Origin: Flavobacteriales bacterium UBA5869 | Lineage (GTDB): Bacteria; Bacteroidota; Bacteroidia; Flavobacteriales_D; Crocinitomicaceae | Direction of reading: 5' to 3' | DNA length: 22,079 nt | Assembly: GCA_002432565.1 (NCBI GenBank) | Contig: DJFP01000306.1 | Coordinates: 25,717-47,795, forward strand | Shown: positions 7,097-14,932 of the stretch, in pieces | How positions within the stretch are numbered: the first letter of the stretch is position 1 | Layout of the letters: each line of letters opens with the position of its first letter | The notes under the pieces: generated by a model | Database searches by the model: none | Told to the model about the DNA's origin: nothing | What the model saw: only the letters and a program-made list of their open reading frames with translations | Translations under genes and position numbers: made by a program

Positions 7097-7777
7097 ATGA
7101 AGCTCATTTTAGCCGACAGTAATGAAATTATACGCATTGGTCTGCGTACGCTGTTGTCTACCGAGCGAAACATCCAGATTGTCGGGGAAGCAAGGAACAA
7201 CGAAGAACTGATTGCCCTGAACAAAGCTTTTGATGCGAACATTATTTTAGTTGATTACACTTCCAAAGGTTTTTCCATTGATGTCATTCCGCAGATCCTG
7301 CAGAAAAAGCCGGATTTGAGCGTGGTAGCGATTACTCCCGAACAATCGGCGCAAACCCTTGTGAATGCTTTACGTTCCGGGGTGAAAAGCTATATCAAAA
7401 AAGACTGTGACAGTTCGGAAATCATCGATTCGATCCGTGAGACCTGGAGAGGGAATAAATTCTTCTGCGGACAGATCCTGGAAACAATCCGCGACGCATC
7501 CATTGATGTAAATGATATCGATTTCGATTCATTCAGCTGTGAACCCATTACTTTGAGTGAACGAGAAACGGAGATCATCACCATGATTGCAGAAGGTCTT
7601 ACCAATGTCATGATCGCCGATTCGCTTTGCCTGAGCAATCACACTATCAATACGCACCGCAAGAATATCATGGCAAAACTGGGTGTGAAAAACACGGCAG
7701 GAATTGTGATCTATGCTGTAAAAACCAACCTGGTTTCTCCGAATAAATTCCTGTTTGCCTCAGATTCCAATTCCTAG
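7097..7777 (+). CDS. NarL/FixJ-family response regulator (orphan)
   Basis: A 226-residue DNA-binding response regulator. The receiver domain (about 1-120) has acidic-pocket Asp7, phospho-acceptor Asp53 (LVDYTS), switch Thr80 (AITP) and Lys101 (YIKKD). The first acidic position pair is reduced: LADSNE carries one Asp where most family members have two acids. A LuxR-type helix-turn-helix follows at about 152-210 (LSERETEIITMIAEGLTNVMIADSL, then SNHTINTHRKNIMAKLGVKN). No histidine kinase gene adjoins it, so the partner lies elsewhere. It has its own TAnnTTTG box and is separated from the next operon by 67 bases without a visible terminator, so read-through into the sigma-factor operon is possible. 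Confidence 0.9.
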   Translation: MKLILADSNEIIRIGLRTLLSTERNIQIVGEARNNEELIALNKAFDANIILVDYTSKGFSIDVIPQILQKKPDLSVVAITPEQSAQTLVNALRSGVKSYIKKDCDSSEIIDSIRETWRGNKFFCGQILETIRDASIDVNDIDFDSFSCEPITLSERETEIITMIAEGLTNVMIADSLCLSNHTINTHRKNIMAKLGVKNTAGIVIYAVKTNLVSPNKFLFASDSNS

Positions 7778-7844
7778 GAAATTTTTTTCTTTCATTTTTT
7801 GAACCTAATTTTAATCTGATTGTACTACAGATAAAAATTGCTAT

Positions 7845-9059
7845 ATGCACCGATACATATTTCTTATTCTAGTTCTTCACGCAGCTATTTCCGGCAGTGC
7901 GCAGAATTATAATAACAACAATACCAACTCTCCGGCTACAAACAATACGAATAAAACACTTACCAACCAACAGGATACAGTTTCACATGTTTCCCCAAGC
8001 CTGGAAGAAATACAGATCAGCACTAAAAAAAGTAAAGCTTACCGAACAGTTCCCAATCCGAAATTCGGAGAAGAAGCTGAAAAAGCAGACAAAGATTCCA
8101 ATTCAAGCATCCAGCAGCTCAAAAGCGCCAAATATCAATTCGAAACAAACTATTCCAACTCCAGGCACCAATTAACAAGAAGAAGTGCCAGCCCGGAAGA
8201 AGTGTTGAATATGAAACAAGGCGCTCAAATCTATGCAAATATGCTTCCCGGCAGTTTTGAAAAACATTTTTATACCTACTTATTAAGCAAATACAATCCC
8301 AAGCAATTCCCGGAACTGCAGCAAGCAGCGAACCTGCAACCGACAAACACCGAAGTTCAGCAGGAATTAGCCGTTTATGGAGTTGCCATAAACGACCAGA
8401 AACTGGCAGACAGTGTGGCTGTTCAAATGATTGCTCAAAATAAAATTTCCGGAGGTTTATTGAGCTATGCAACTGATATGGTGAATTCTGTACCTGAAAA
8501 CGGAACACTTTTATTGCATGGTTACACTGAGTTAATCCCCGTAAACTACGAGAAAAATAACCTGGGCAGAGCAGATATACAACTGATCTCCGTTGATCTG
8601 ATGCAAAGTCCCGACTACCAGGCTTCACTGACAGCTAAAGGATTTGTGATGCCGAACTCAGCATTTGTGGACACCACATTTGTACAGACATTCTGCGCAT
8701 TGAACACTTCCAGGAATTTGTTCCTGTCGATGTCTTTTCCGAAAGAATATTTCCAGGGAATCGCTTCTGCATTGAATCCGGTTGGCCTGACTTTTGCTTA
8801 TGGACAGGCTGCAACTTTGGATTACAACGCCCTGAACATTGAATTGGTTGAAACGAAATGGAAAAAATACGAATTGGGAATAGGGAAAGACCCGCAGTCA
8901 GATGCACTTTCTGCTAATTACCTTCCTGCACTTTTAAGCGTTTCAAGACTTTATGAAGAATATAATAAAACGGAAGAGGCTAAAGAAATAGATCACATTA
9001 TTACGAACGTAGCCACAAGGGCGCGTAAAACAGGTCAACTCTCAAAAATTAAGCGCTGA
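7845..9059 (+). CDS. Uncharacterised secreted protein preceding an ECF sigma factor
   Basis: A 404-residue protein with signal peptide MHRYIFLILVLHAAISGSAQ, then an Asn/Thr-rich low-complexity stretch (about 21-45) and a charged linker. From about residue 115 the sequence is helical and repeat-like (GAQIYANMLPGSFEKHFYTYLLSKYN, AANLQPTNTEVQQELAVYGVAIND), suggesting TPR-like helices, then a mixed domain. I do not recognise a named family. Its TGA overlaps the ATG of the ECF sigma gene by one base, so the three-gene set is translated as a unit. A role in the extracytoplasmic sensing branch of that sigma system is inference from this context only; it may equally be a gliding or adhesion accessory protein. 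Confidence 0.75.
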   Translation: MHRYIFLILVLHAAISGSAQNYNNNNTNSPATNNTNKTLTNQQDTVSHVSPSLEEIQISTKKSKAYRTVPNPKFGEEAEKADKDSNSSIQQLKSAKYQFETNYSNSRHQLTRRSASPEEVLNMKQGAQIYANMLPGSFEKHFYTYLLSKYNPKQFPELQQAANLQPTNTEVQQELAVYGVAINDQKLADSVAVQMIAQNKISGGLLSYATDMVNSVPENGTLLLHGYTELIPVNYEKNNLGRADIQLISVDLMQSPDYQASLTAKGFVMPNSAFVDTTFVQTFCALNTSRNLFLSMSFPKEYFQGIASALNPVGLTFAYGQAATLDYNALNIELVETKWKKYELGIGKDPQSDALSANYLPALLSVSRLYEEYNKTEEAKEIDHIITNVATRARKTGQLSKIKR

Positions 9060-9655
9060 TGCGGATGATCAAAAAGGAATACGACCAAATGACTGATGAA
9101 CAATTGGTCATTGCCATGGCTGGAGGCGATCAACGAGCTTTTGACAAGCTTTATGGTCGGTATTCCTCTGCCCTGCTTTCGTATTTCATGCGCATGCTTT
9201 GGCGCGACAGGGAAAAGTCAGAAGATTTTGTCCACGATTTCTTCACCAAGCTCATTCACCGTCCTGAATTATTTGACACCACCCGGTCCTTTAAAACATG
9301 GATGTATTCGGTGGCGAACAACATGTGCAAGAATGAATACAAAAAGCAGGAAATCCGAAAAAACACCAGCAACGGTTTAGACAACACCTATTCCGTGAGC
9401 GACGTTAATAAAAATACAGAAAACCAGGTACATCATACTTTATTTAAAGAGGCTTATGATTTCCAGGTTACACAATTAGAAGAAAAACACCGGGAAGTAT
9501 TTGAAATGCGTCATTTCGATGGATTATCGATTAAAGAAATTGCCGAGGCCCTGGAAATCAGTGAAGGAACGATCAAATCGCGCCTGTTCTACGCAACCAA
9601 GTACCTGGCCCAGGGATTAAAAGAGTACCAACCGGAACATACAAAAGTACCATGA
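9059..9655 (+). CDS. ECF-family RNA polymerase sigma factor
   Basis: A 198-residue sigma-70 factor with only regions 2 and 4. Region 2 is about residues 22-92 (AFDKLYGRYSSALLSYF, RSFKTWMYSVANNMCKNEYK) and region 4 about 132-185 (LEEKHREVFEMRHFDGLSIKEIAE, EISEGTIKSRLFYATKYL, a helix-turn-helix that reads -35 elements). This is the usual extracytoplasmic-function layout and length. A second start two codons downstream (9065) is possible. It overlaps the upstream secreted-protein gene by one base and the downstream membrane-protein gene by four (ATGA), which is typical of a sigma/anti-sigma pair. Such factors are held inactive until an envelope signal arrives; the target promoters cannot be told from here. 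Confidence 0.92.
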   Translation: MRMIKKEYDQMTDEQLVIAMAGGDQRAFDKLYGRYSSALLSYFMRMLWRDREKSEDFVHDFFTKLIHRPELFDTTRSFKTWMYSVANNMCKNEYKKQEIRKNTSNGLDNTYSVSDVNKNTENQVHHTLFKEAYDFQVTQLEEKHREVFEMRHFDGLSIKEIAEALEISEGTIKSRLFYATKYLAQGLKEYQPEHTKVP

Positions 9656-10500
9656 ACACATTTGATGAAATCATACAAACAAAAGCTTACAGCGATTTAA
9701 GTTCCAGTGAACTGGAAATAATCCGTGAATTGGTTTCTTCGGAAGAAGAATACAATGAGATGAAATCCTTTTACGCAGGGATCGGACAGATTGCTCTTTC
9801 AGGAAGAGAAGAAGTCTCTGCTTCCGTGAAGTCCAGCCTGAACAGTGTTTTCCAGGCGAAACATCCCGGAATCAGCCAAAACTGGAATGCACCTGCCGAA
9901 GCAGAAAAGAAAATCGTTCCCTTATACAACCGGAATATATTCCGTGCTGCCGCATTGCTCGTACTTTCTGCCGGCGTGATCACCGTTTGGGTTTCCATGT
10001 CAGACAATCAGTTAACTCAAACAGAGCCAAAACAAAGTATTGCAAGCGGTGACTCCATGGCTGAAGAAAAGAAGAAAGAATCAACCGCTAAAAAAGAATT
10101 CCCGCTGAACGAACAAACCAATAAGGAATATACAGCTTCTTCAAGTATTCCCGGAGATCAGAAGGAACATAAAGATGTAGCTGCCCCTCTGACCTTGGAG
10201 TCAAGTGGTTATTCTTCATCAAAAGATAAACCTGTTTCATCCGCAAGTTCAACCCAAAACCTTAAATCGGACATTTCTGCTTCACCCGAATCAACTACAA
10301 CCTTTTCTTTTTCAAGCAATCGGGCAAGTAAGCAAACTAATTGGGCTGAAACCAAAAAAGAAGAAAGTAAACAGGGGAATCTTGCCAGAACAGGTTTGGA
10401 AGCGGATTTAAACCCGGGCGGGCTTTACGCAGACTCGAAAGATTATAAGCCGAGTATTAGTACAACTGATTATTTGAGTTTGATCGAGCCGAGCTTTTAG
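9652..10500 (+). CDS. Single-pass membrane protein, probable anti-sigma factor
   Basis: A 282-residue protein with a cytoplasmic-type N-terminus (1-95, acidic and helical), one transmembrane segment (about 96-116, IFRAAALLVLSAGVITVWVSM) and a long Ser/Lys/Glu-rich disordered outer part. The short N-domain, single segment and the ATGA overlap with the ECF sigma gene fit an anti-sigma factor that binds the sigma at the membrane. The classical zinc-binding anti-sigma motif (HxxxCxxC) is absent; the protein contains no cysteine at all, so if it is an anti-sigma it belongs to a non-zinc class. It ends the operon, and no clear terminator follows before the convergent cyclase gene. Confidence 0.7.
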   Translation: MNTFDEIIQTKAYSDLSSSELEIIRELVSSEEEYNEMKSFYAGIGQIALSGREEVSASVKSSLNSVFQAKHPGISQNWNAPAEAEKKIVPLYNRNIFRAAALLVLSAGVITVWVSMSDNQLTQTEPKQSIASGDSMAEEKKKESTAKKEFPLNEQTNKEYTASSSIPGDQKEHKDVAAPLTLESSGYSSSKDKPVSSASSTQNLKSDISASPESTTTFSFSSNRASKQTNWAETKKEESKQGNLARTGLEADLNPGGLYADSKDYKPSISTTDYLSLIEPSF

Positions 10501-10516
10501 ATAAGTTCAAGAGTTG

Positions 10517-10573
10517 AAAAGTTCAAATAGTTAAAAGGAATATTTTATTTTGAACCATTTAAACCTTCTAAAC
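10517..10573. repeat. Interspersed intergenic repeat, copy A
   Basis: Contains AAAAGTTCAAA (10517-10527) and TTTTGAACC (10548-10556) followed by an ATTTAAACCTTCTAAAC tail. The same two blocks in the same order occur at 13386-13464, again between convergent genes. The last six bases overlap the 3' end of the cyclase gene. Confidence 0.55.
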
Positions 10574-12268
10574 TTGCTGATTCTGCAATTCAGACAAAGC
10601 AACTTTTAATTCCGCCAGGCGGTTTGTTTTTCCTTTTTGACGGATGTTCAATGCCGTAATCGTATAGAATTGATGGGCTTCTCCCAGGAATTTGATTTGC
10701 ATCTTGATCCATTCTTCTTCGGAAAGGTCCATCCCGAAAGCGATCATTTCATCTCTCAACTTGGACGCTACAACATAATAGTCGGCTCTACCCAGGTAGT
10801 CATGATCAGCATCACATAAGATTTCCTGAAGCAATCCCACAGGTTCTATTTCCAATGAAGTTGCCAGGATCATTTCACGGATCTGCCGGATTTGTTCACC
10901 GGTGAAGCCGTATTTCGGAAGCATCTGCTCCATTAAACGGACAGCGTGTAACTCATTTTTATGGTAGGTAAAAATAAACCCGGTATCGTGAAAAAGGGCT
11001 GCCGTTCGTAATAAGAGCATTTCATCGTCATGCAATCCTTCCAATCTACCCAAACGAATGGCCGCTTTTTCCACATTTAAAGTATGTCCCAAATCGTGGT
11101 AAACAACTTCATCCGGAAGCATGGACTTTAATTTATTCAGGATATCGCTTCTCATATGCTCGAAATCTACCGTCGCAATCTGGCACAAAGTCCGCAGTTC
11201 TACCGAAGGAACTTTCCCGTTCGTATATAAGCTGTATTCCGACTTCAGGGATTCCAGCTCAAAGGTTTCCATAGTACCGCCCCGTTTTTTGATCGGAACA
11301 TTTCCCAGGTCTTTGGTATCGAAATAAGTATGACATTCATCGAAGATGGCTTTCGTGACAGTGATCTGGTCAATTCCCGAAAACTGTTGTGCACGGGCAG
11401 CAATATTAACCGTATCGCCCCAAACATCAAACGAATACCTTTTGGAACCAATAATTCCGGCTACTAACGGTCCCGCATGAACTCCAATCCTGATTTCCCA
11501 AAAATCTTTTTTCATGGCTTTCGCCAGTTCTTTTTCATTCCGGATAAAATTCCGCATTTCCAGGGCCGCCAGACAAGCCCTCAAAATCGGCTGGGCATTA
11601 TCTTCATTCACACCGGCAATAGCCATGTAAGCATCACCTATTGTTTTGATCTTTTCCAGTTTATAACGCTCTACGATCTCATCAAAGGCCGTGAAGTAAT
11701 ACTCCAGGCGTTTTACTAGTTTGATGGGCTTAATGGATTTGGATTTCATTGAGAAATCCACAAAATCGGTAAAAAGCACCACTCCTTTGTCAACCCTTTT
11801 AGGCGAGAACTTTCCGAATTGGTTTAAATCGTCCAGCACATTTTCGGGAAGAATATTCCCCAATAACTGTGCAATTCGCTGATCCTTATAATACAGGGAT
11901 TTATAAACATCCAATTTTGCCTGGATCAATAAGGGATTAAAAGGTTTGGTAATAAAATCCACAGCCCCCGAATTAAATCCTTTCAGGAGTTTGGATCCGG
12001 TGCGGGTATTTTCCGTAATAATGATGGAGTAATGCGTGTTTGAAGCGTGTACCTGGAGTAATTCCTTAAAATCCTCCATGGAAGAAAAGTTGGGGCTATC
12101 TACATCAATAAGTATGATTCCGACTTCTCTCCTATCCAATATGGTATGCGCTTCGTCAATCGAATTACAAAAAAGCAGGATATTCCCGCCGCCGCCAAGT
12201 ATCTCCTTTAAAGCCTTCTGGTCCGAATCTTTTTCGTCAATAATTAAAATATTAATCAGGCGCTCCAT
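10568..12268 (-). CDS. Receiver / class III adenylate cyclase / HD-domain signalling protein
   Basis: A 566-residue soluble protein with three domains. (1) Receiver, about 1-125: Asp11, phospho-acceptor Asp55 and Lys108 are present. (2) Class III nucleotidyl cyclase, about 160-340: metal ligands Asp168 (FTDFVDFS) and Asp212 (KTIGDAYMA), adenine-selecting Lys208 and Asp281 (FDVWGDTVN), and transition-state residues Asn288 and Arg292, i.e. the full set of an ATP-specific, homodimeric adenylate cyclase. (3) HD metal-hydrolase domain, about 365-500: YHDLGHT (390-396), LFHDTGF (426-432) and CDADHDYLG (485-493). The expected activity is cAMP synthesis controlled by phosphorylation. The HD part may be a phosphohydrolase or phosphodiesterase of unknown substrate. 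It is convergent with the sigma operon; no kinase and no CRP-like gene lies in the window. Confidence 0.9.
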   Translation of the reverse strand: MERLINILIIDEKDSDQKALKEILGGGGNILLFCNSIDEAHTILDRREVGIILIDVDSPNFSSMEDFKELLQVHASNTHYSIIITENTRTGSKLLKGFNSGAVDFITKPFNPLLIQAKLDVYKSLYYKDQRIAQLLGNILPENVLDDLNQFGKFSPKRVDKGVVLFTDFVDFSMKSKSIKPIKLVKRLEYYFTAFDEIVERYKLEKIKTIGDAYMAIAGVNEDNAQPILRACLAALEMRNFIRNEKELAKAMKKDFWEIRIGVHAGPLVAGIIGSKRYSFDVWGDTVNIAARAQQFSGIDQITVTKAIFDECHTYFDTKDLGNVPIKKRGGTMETFELESLKSEYSLYTNGKVPSVELRTLCQIATVDFEHMRSDILNKLKSMLPDEVVYHDLGHTLNVEKAAIRLGRLEGLHDDEMLLLRTAALFHDTGFIFTYHKNELHAVRLMEQMLPKYGFTGEQIRQIREMILATSLEIEPVGLLQEILCDADHDYLGRADYYVVASKLRDEMIAFGMDLSEEEWIKMQIKFLGEAHQFYTITALNIRQKGKTNRLAELKVALSELQNQQV

Positions 12269-12437
12269 CGATAATTCCTTATTTATTACAAATGATTTAG
12301 TAAAATGAAAGTAAACATAATCTTTAAAAAAAAGATAATTCTAATAATGAAAGAAAATTTCCAACCTTCTGCGATTTAAACAATCTACCGTTTATATAAT
12401 AAAATCGATTCTCCTATTATGAATTGATTAAAAAATT

Positions 12438-12445
12438 TATATTTG
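12438..12445 (+). promoter_or_regulatory. -7 box (TATATTTG) of the T9SS cargo gene
   Basis: Perfect TAnnTTTG 22 bases before the ATG at 12468, in an AT-rich leader. No exact TTTG -33; a TTG at 12424-12426 is too close. Confidence 0.55.
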
Positions 12446-12467
12446 TTCAAACTTTTTAAAATTAACT

Positions 12468-13328
12468 ATGAAAAAACTTTTACTTTCTGCTGGTGTTATT
12501 TTGTCAGCATTATCTTTATCCGCTCAAACATTGGTTAATGGGAACTTTGAAGGTACCATGACTGCAATTCCCGGAACTGCTTATACTTATTCTATGCCAG
12601 GGTGGGTTACTCTTAATACAGGTCCTGAAACTGCTTCTCCTAACCAGGGAACTCAATCAGCAAAAGCTGTGGTTACAAATGACCCTGCATTAAACGCTGC
12701 ATTGTCTTGGGGAGATGATATCATCACTGGACTTCTTCAACAAAGAATCGCAGGTCCTGTAGCTAACCCTTCTACTATGGAAGTATCTTTCGCTTACAAG
12801 TTCGACAAAATGGGAACTGATACTGCATATATCGAAGTAGGTATTATGGATACAATGGGTGCAGGTACTAATGATGATGTTTATTTGTACGCTGACTGGT
12901 TGGAAATTCCTGCTACAGTTGCTAACTGGACAAACGTGACTTTGTCTATGCAAGCTTTAACTGGTACAGGAACTGCAAACCGTTTTTACATGATTGCTGT
13001 AGCTTCAACAAAAGGATACTACGATGCTCAAACACCTACAGTTGGAACTACTTTGTGGCTTGACAATGTAGTAATCAGCAACCCGGCTGGTCTTGCTGAA
13101 GAAAACGTAAACACTGTAAACGTTTACCCTAACCCTGCTACATCTGTATTGAACATCGACTCTAAAGAAGCTATCTCTTCTGTAGTTGTTACTACAACTG
13201 ACGGAAAAGTTGTTTCTACAACAAACGCTGCTTCTGTAAATATCGAAAGCTTGAATGCTGGGATGTACATTTACCAGGTAACTTCAGTTTCCGGAAAAGT
13301 TAGCAAAGGAAACTTCGTTAAGAACTAA
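12468..13328 (+). CDS. Secreted protein with type IX secretion (Por) sorting domain
   Basis: A 286-residue extracellular protein. Signal peptide MKKLLLSAGVILSALSLSAQ, then a beta-rich domain beginning LVNGNFEG (about 21-210), of the kind seen in carbohydrate-binding-like or choice-of-anchor modules (NGNFE start, repeated short strands, WLDNVVIS end). The last 70 residues form the T9SS type A sorting domain: VNVYPNPATSVLNID, a DGKVV turn, LNAGMYIYQV, and the final KGNFVKN. The protein should cross the inner membrane by Sec and the outer membrane by the T9SS, with the C-terminal domain removed or used for attachment. The coding sequence favours a narrow set of codons and ends in a perfect terminator, which suggests high expression. 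The ligand is unknown. Confidence 0.88.
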   Translation: MKKLLLSAGVILSALSLSAQTLVNGNFEGTMTAIPGTAYTYSMPGWVTLNTGPETASPNQGTQSAKAVVTNDPALNAALSWGDDIITGLLQQRIAGPVANPSTMEVSFAYKFDKMGTDTAYIEVGIMDTMGAGTNDDVYLYADWLEIPATVANWTNVTLSMQALTGTGTANRFYMIAVASTKGYYDAQTPTVGTTLWLDNVVISNPAGLAEENVNTVNVYPNPATSVLNIDSKEAISSVVVTTTDGKVVSTTNAASVNIESLNAGMYIYQVTSVSGKVSKGNFVKN

Positions 13329-13344
13329 TTGAATACTCAATTAT

Positions 13345-13381
13345 AAAAATCCCCCTCGGCTAAGCCGAGGGGGATTTTTTT
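13345..13381 (+). terminator. Strong Rho-independent terminator
   Basis: AAAAATCCCCCTCGGC (13345-13360) pairs perfectly over 16 bases with 13364-13379 around a three-base loop, with T tracts on one side and A tracts on the other, so it can work in both directions: after the T9SS cargo gene and at the end of the ispH transcript. Confidence 0.92.
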
Positions 13382-13385
13382 GTGC

Positions 13386-13464
13386 AAAAGTTCAAACAAA
13401 CCTCATTCATAGAAAGTAAAGCCATAAATTCAACTCAAATTTTGAACCGTTTGAACGATTAAAC
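13386..13464. repeat. Interspersed intergenic repeat, copy B
   Basis: AAAAGTTCAAA (13386-13396) and TTTTGAACC (13440-13448) followed by GTTTGAACGATTAAAC. It shares both blocks and their order with 10517-10573 and likewise lies between convergent genes. Confidence 0.55.
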
Positions 13465-13469
13465 GCTTT

Positions 13470-14681
13470 CTATCCCAACCGGGAAATCACCTCTTCAATA
13501 GGACTTTCACTTCCGCTTAGGACTAATAACTTTGAAATAACGGTGTCAATTATCGAATCCGGGCAGGAAGCTCCGGAAGTAATCCCGATCTTTCCTCCTT
13601 TCATCCAGTTTTCAATCGTTTCCACTTCGTGCGTATGGATATTAAAACTCCGGATTGCTTCTGTGTTTAAAATCTCTGTTTCGTCCTTGATAAAATATGT
13701 CGGGAAGCGCTGCTCCAGCAATTCTACCAAATGCGCTGTGTTGGAACTATTGTATCCACCCACAACGACTGCAAAATCAAGTGATTCGTTCATCAAAGCT
13801 TCCACAGCACTTTGATTATCGTTTGTGGCATAGCAAAGTGTGTCACGTGTATCCGCAAAAGTCTTGCTGATCTTTGAACGCTCAGTGTATTCTTCTGTCA
13901 CTTTTTTCAGATATTCGGCTATTTCCTGCGTTTCACTCGCCAGCATGGTCGTTTGGTTAATGACACCGATTTTACTCAAATGAATTTCCGGGTCGAAGTT
14001 TGGTGTATGTTTCCCTTTGAAATAGGTGTAAAACGCCTCCTTTGAAACTTCTCCGGTAATGCATTTGGCAAGAAAAGCAGCTTCTTCCATATTCTTAATA
14101 ATCACCGCCTCTGAATTGACAGCTGTATGCGAGAAAGTCGCGCGGGTTTCTTCGTGGTTGTATTTCCCATGAATGACCAGCGTGTGATTCTCCGTGCCAA
14201 GTTTCTCCGCCCTATTCCATACTTTCTCCACGAAAGGACAAGTTGTATTGTATTTTTCAGTAGAAACTCCGCGGTCATTGAGTACCTGTTCAATCTCAAG
14301 TGTTGTCCCGAAAGCCGGAATAATAACCACATCATTCGAGTTAAGTTCTTCCCAAGAGATCAGCTGCTTTCCGGAAGTATCCTGGATAAATTCGATTCCG
14401 TGCCGTGACAGATCTTCATTCACGGTCGGATTGTGGATCATTTGGCTCAGGAGAAAAATCCGTTTCCCTTTATTTTCTTCGACAGCACGATAAGCAATTT
14501 CTATTGCATTTTCCACCCCGTAGCAAAATCCGAAATGCCTGGCAATGTAGAGTTGAACATTCCCGAAATCCAGCATCGTAGGCGAGAAATCCTTTTTACG
14601 CGGATCCTGGCTCTTGCGGAACGCCTTTACTTTAGAAATTATCGGCGACCGGAATATGGATGGAATATCGAATTGTTTCAT
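13470..14681 (-). CDS. ispH: 4-hydroxy-3-methylbut-2-enyl diphosphate reductase (IspH/LytB), long form
   Basis: Last enzyme of the MEP isoprenoid pathway, reducing HMBPP to IPP and DMAPP with an iron-sulfur cluster. The three cluster cysteines are Cys53 (HFGFCYGVENA), Cys148 (TTCPFVEKVWNRA) and Cys283 (DTLCYATNDNQ). Other conserved parts are HNPTVNEDL (83-91), PAFGTT (122-127), HGKYNHEET (171-179), NQTTML (242-247), GGYNSSNTAHL (308-318) and SGASCPDSIID (369-379). With the start at 14681 the protein has 403 residues, the long form usual in Bacteroidetes and cyanobacteria; an upstream in-frame ATG at 14714 lies before the TAACTTTG box and is less likely. The MEP route is therefore probably used here. 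Confidence 0.93.
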   Translation of the reverse strand: MKQFDIPSIFRSPIISKVKAFRKSQDPRKKDFSPTMLDFGNVQLYIARHFGFCYGVENAIEIAYRAVEENKGKRIFLLSQMIHNPTVNEDLSRHGIEFIQDTSGKQLISWEELNSNDVVIIPAFGTTLEIEQVLNDRGVSTEKYNTTCPFVEKVWNRAEKLGTENHTLVIHGKYNHEETRATFSHTAVNSEAVIIKNMEEAAFLAKCITGEVSKEAFYTYFKGKHTPNFDPEIHLSKIGVINQTTMLASETQEIAEYLKKVTEEYTERSKISKTFADTRDTLCYATNDNQSAVEALMNESLDFAVVVGGYNSSNTAHLVELLEQRFPTYFIKDETEILNTEAIRSFNIHTHEVETIENWMKGGKIGITSGASCPDSIIDTVISKLLVLSGSESPIEEVISRLG

Positions 14682-14689
14682 CTCAACAA

Positions 14690-14697
14690 CAAAGTTA
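14690..14697 (-). promoter_or_regulatory. -7 box (TAACTTTG) before ispH
   Basis: The minus strand reads TAACTTTG, a perfect TAnnTTTG, eight bases before the chosen ispH start. It leaves a very short leader and excludes the ATG at 14714 if used. No clear -33 box. Confidence 0.4.
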
Positions 14698-14709
14698 CAC
14701 GATTTGAAC

Positions 14710-14857
14710 CACATAGGTCACGTAGAACACATAGTTTACCACAAAGGTGCAAGGGCACAAAGATTTACAGAATGAATTATGGACTTCACGGGCTCATTCA
14801 TGGAGGGAAACCAATAATTTTAATCAAATCCTTATGTACCTCGTGTGCCTAATGGTA
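14710..14857. repeat. Intergenic repeat with short direct units and imperfect inverted ends
   Basis: CACATAG, CACGTAG and CACATAG occur at 14710, 14719 and 14728, a 9-base period, followed by two CACAAAG units at 14740 and 14756. The far end (about 14835-14857), read on the minus strand, resembles the left end: ACCATTAGGCACACGAGGT. No gene is evident in between. Confidence 0.5.
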
Positions 14858-14862
14858 AAATG

Positions 14863-14893
14863 AAAAACCCCGATCCTATGAGTAGAACCGGGG
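14863..14893 (-). terminator. Terminator of the glutamine synthetase gene
   Basis: On the minus strand CCCCGGTTCT pairs with AGGATCGGGG (10 pairs, two of them G-U) around a six-base loop, followed by TTTTT. It lies 40 bases after the stop codon. Confidence 0.8.
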
Positions 14894-14932
14894 AGTGAAT
14901 TTTACTTTTTCCATCGAAAGCGATGCTTTCTC

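Noticed and set aside
14433..14852. 139-codon plus-strand frame over the ispH start and its upstream repeat
   Set aside because: It is antisense to ispH and continues through the CACATAG repeats; a shadow of the real gene.
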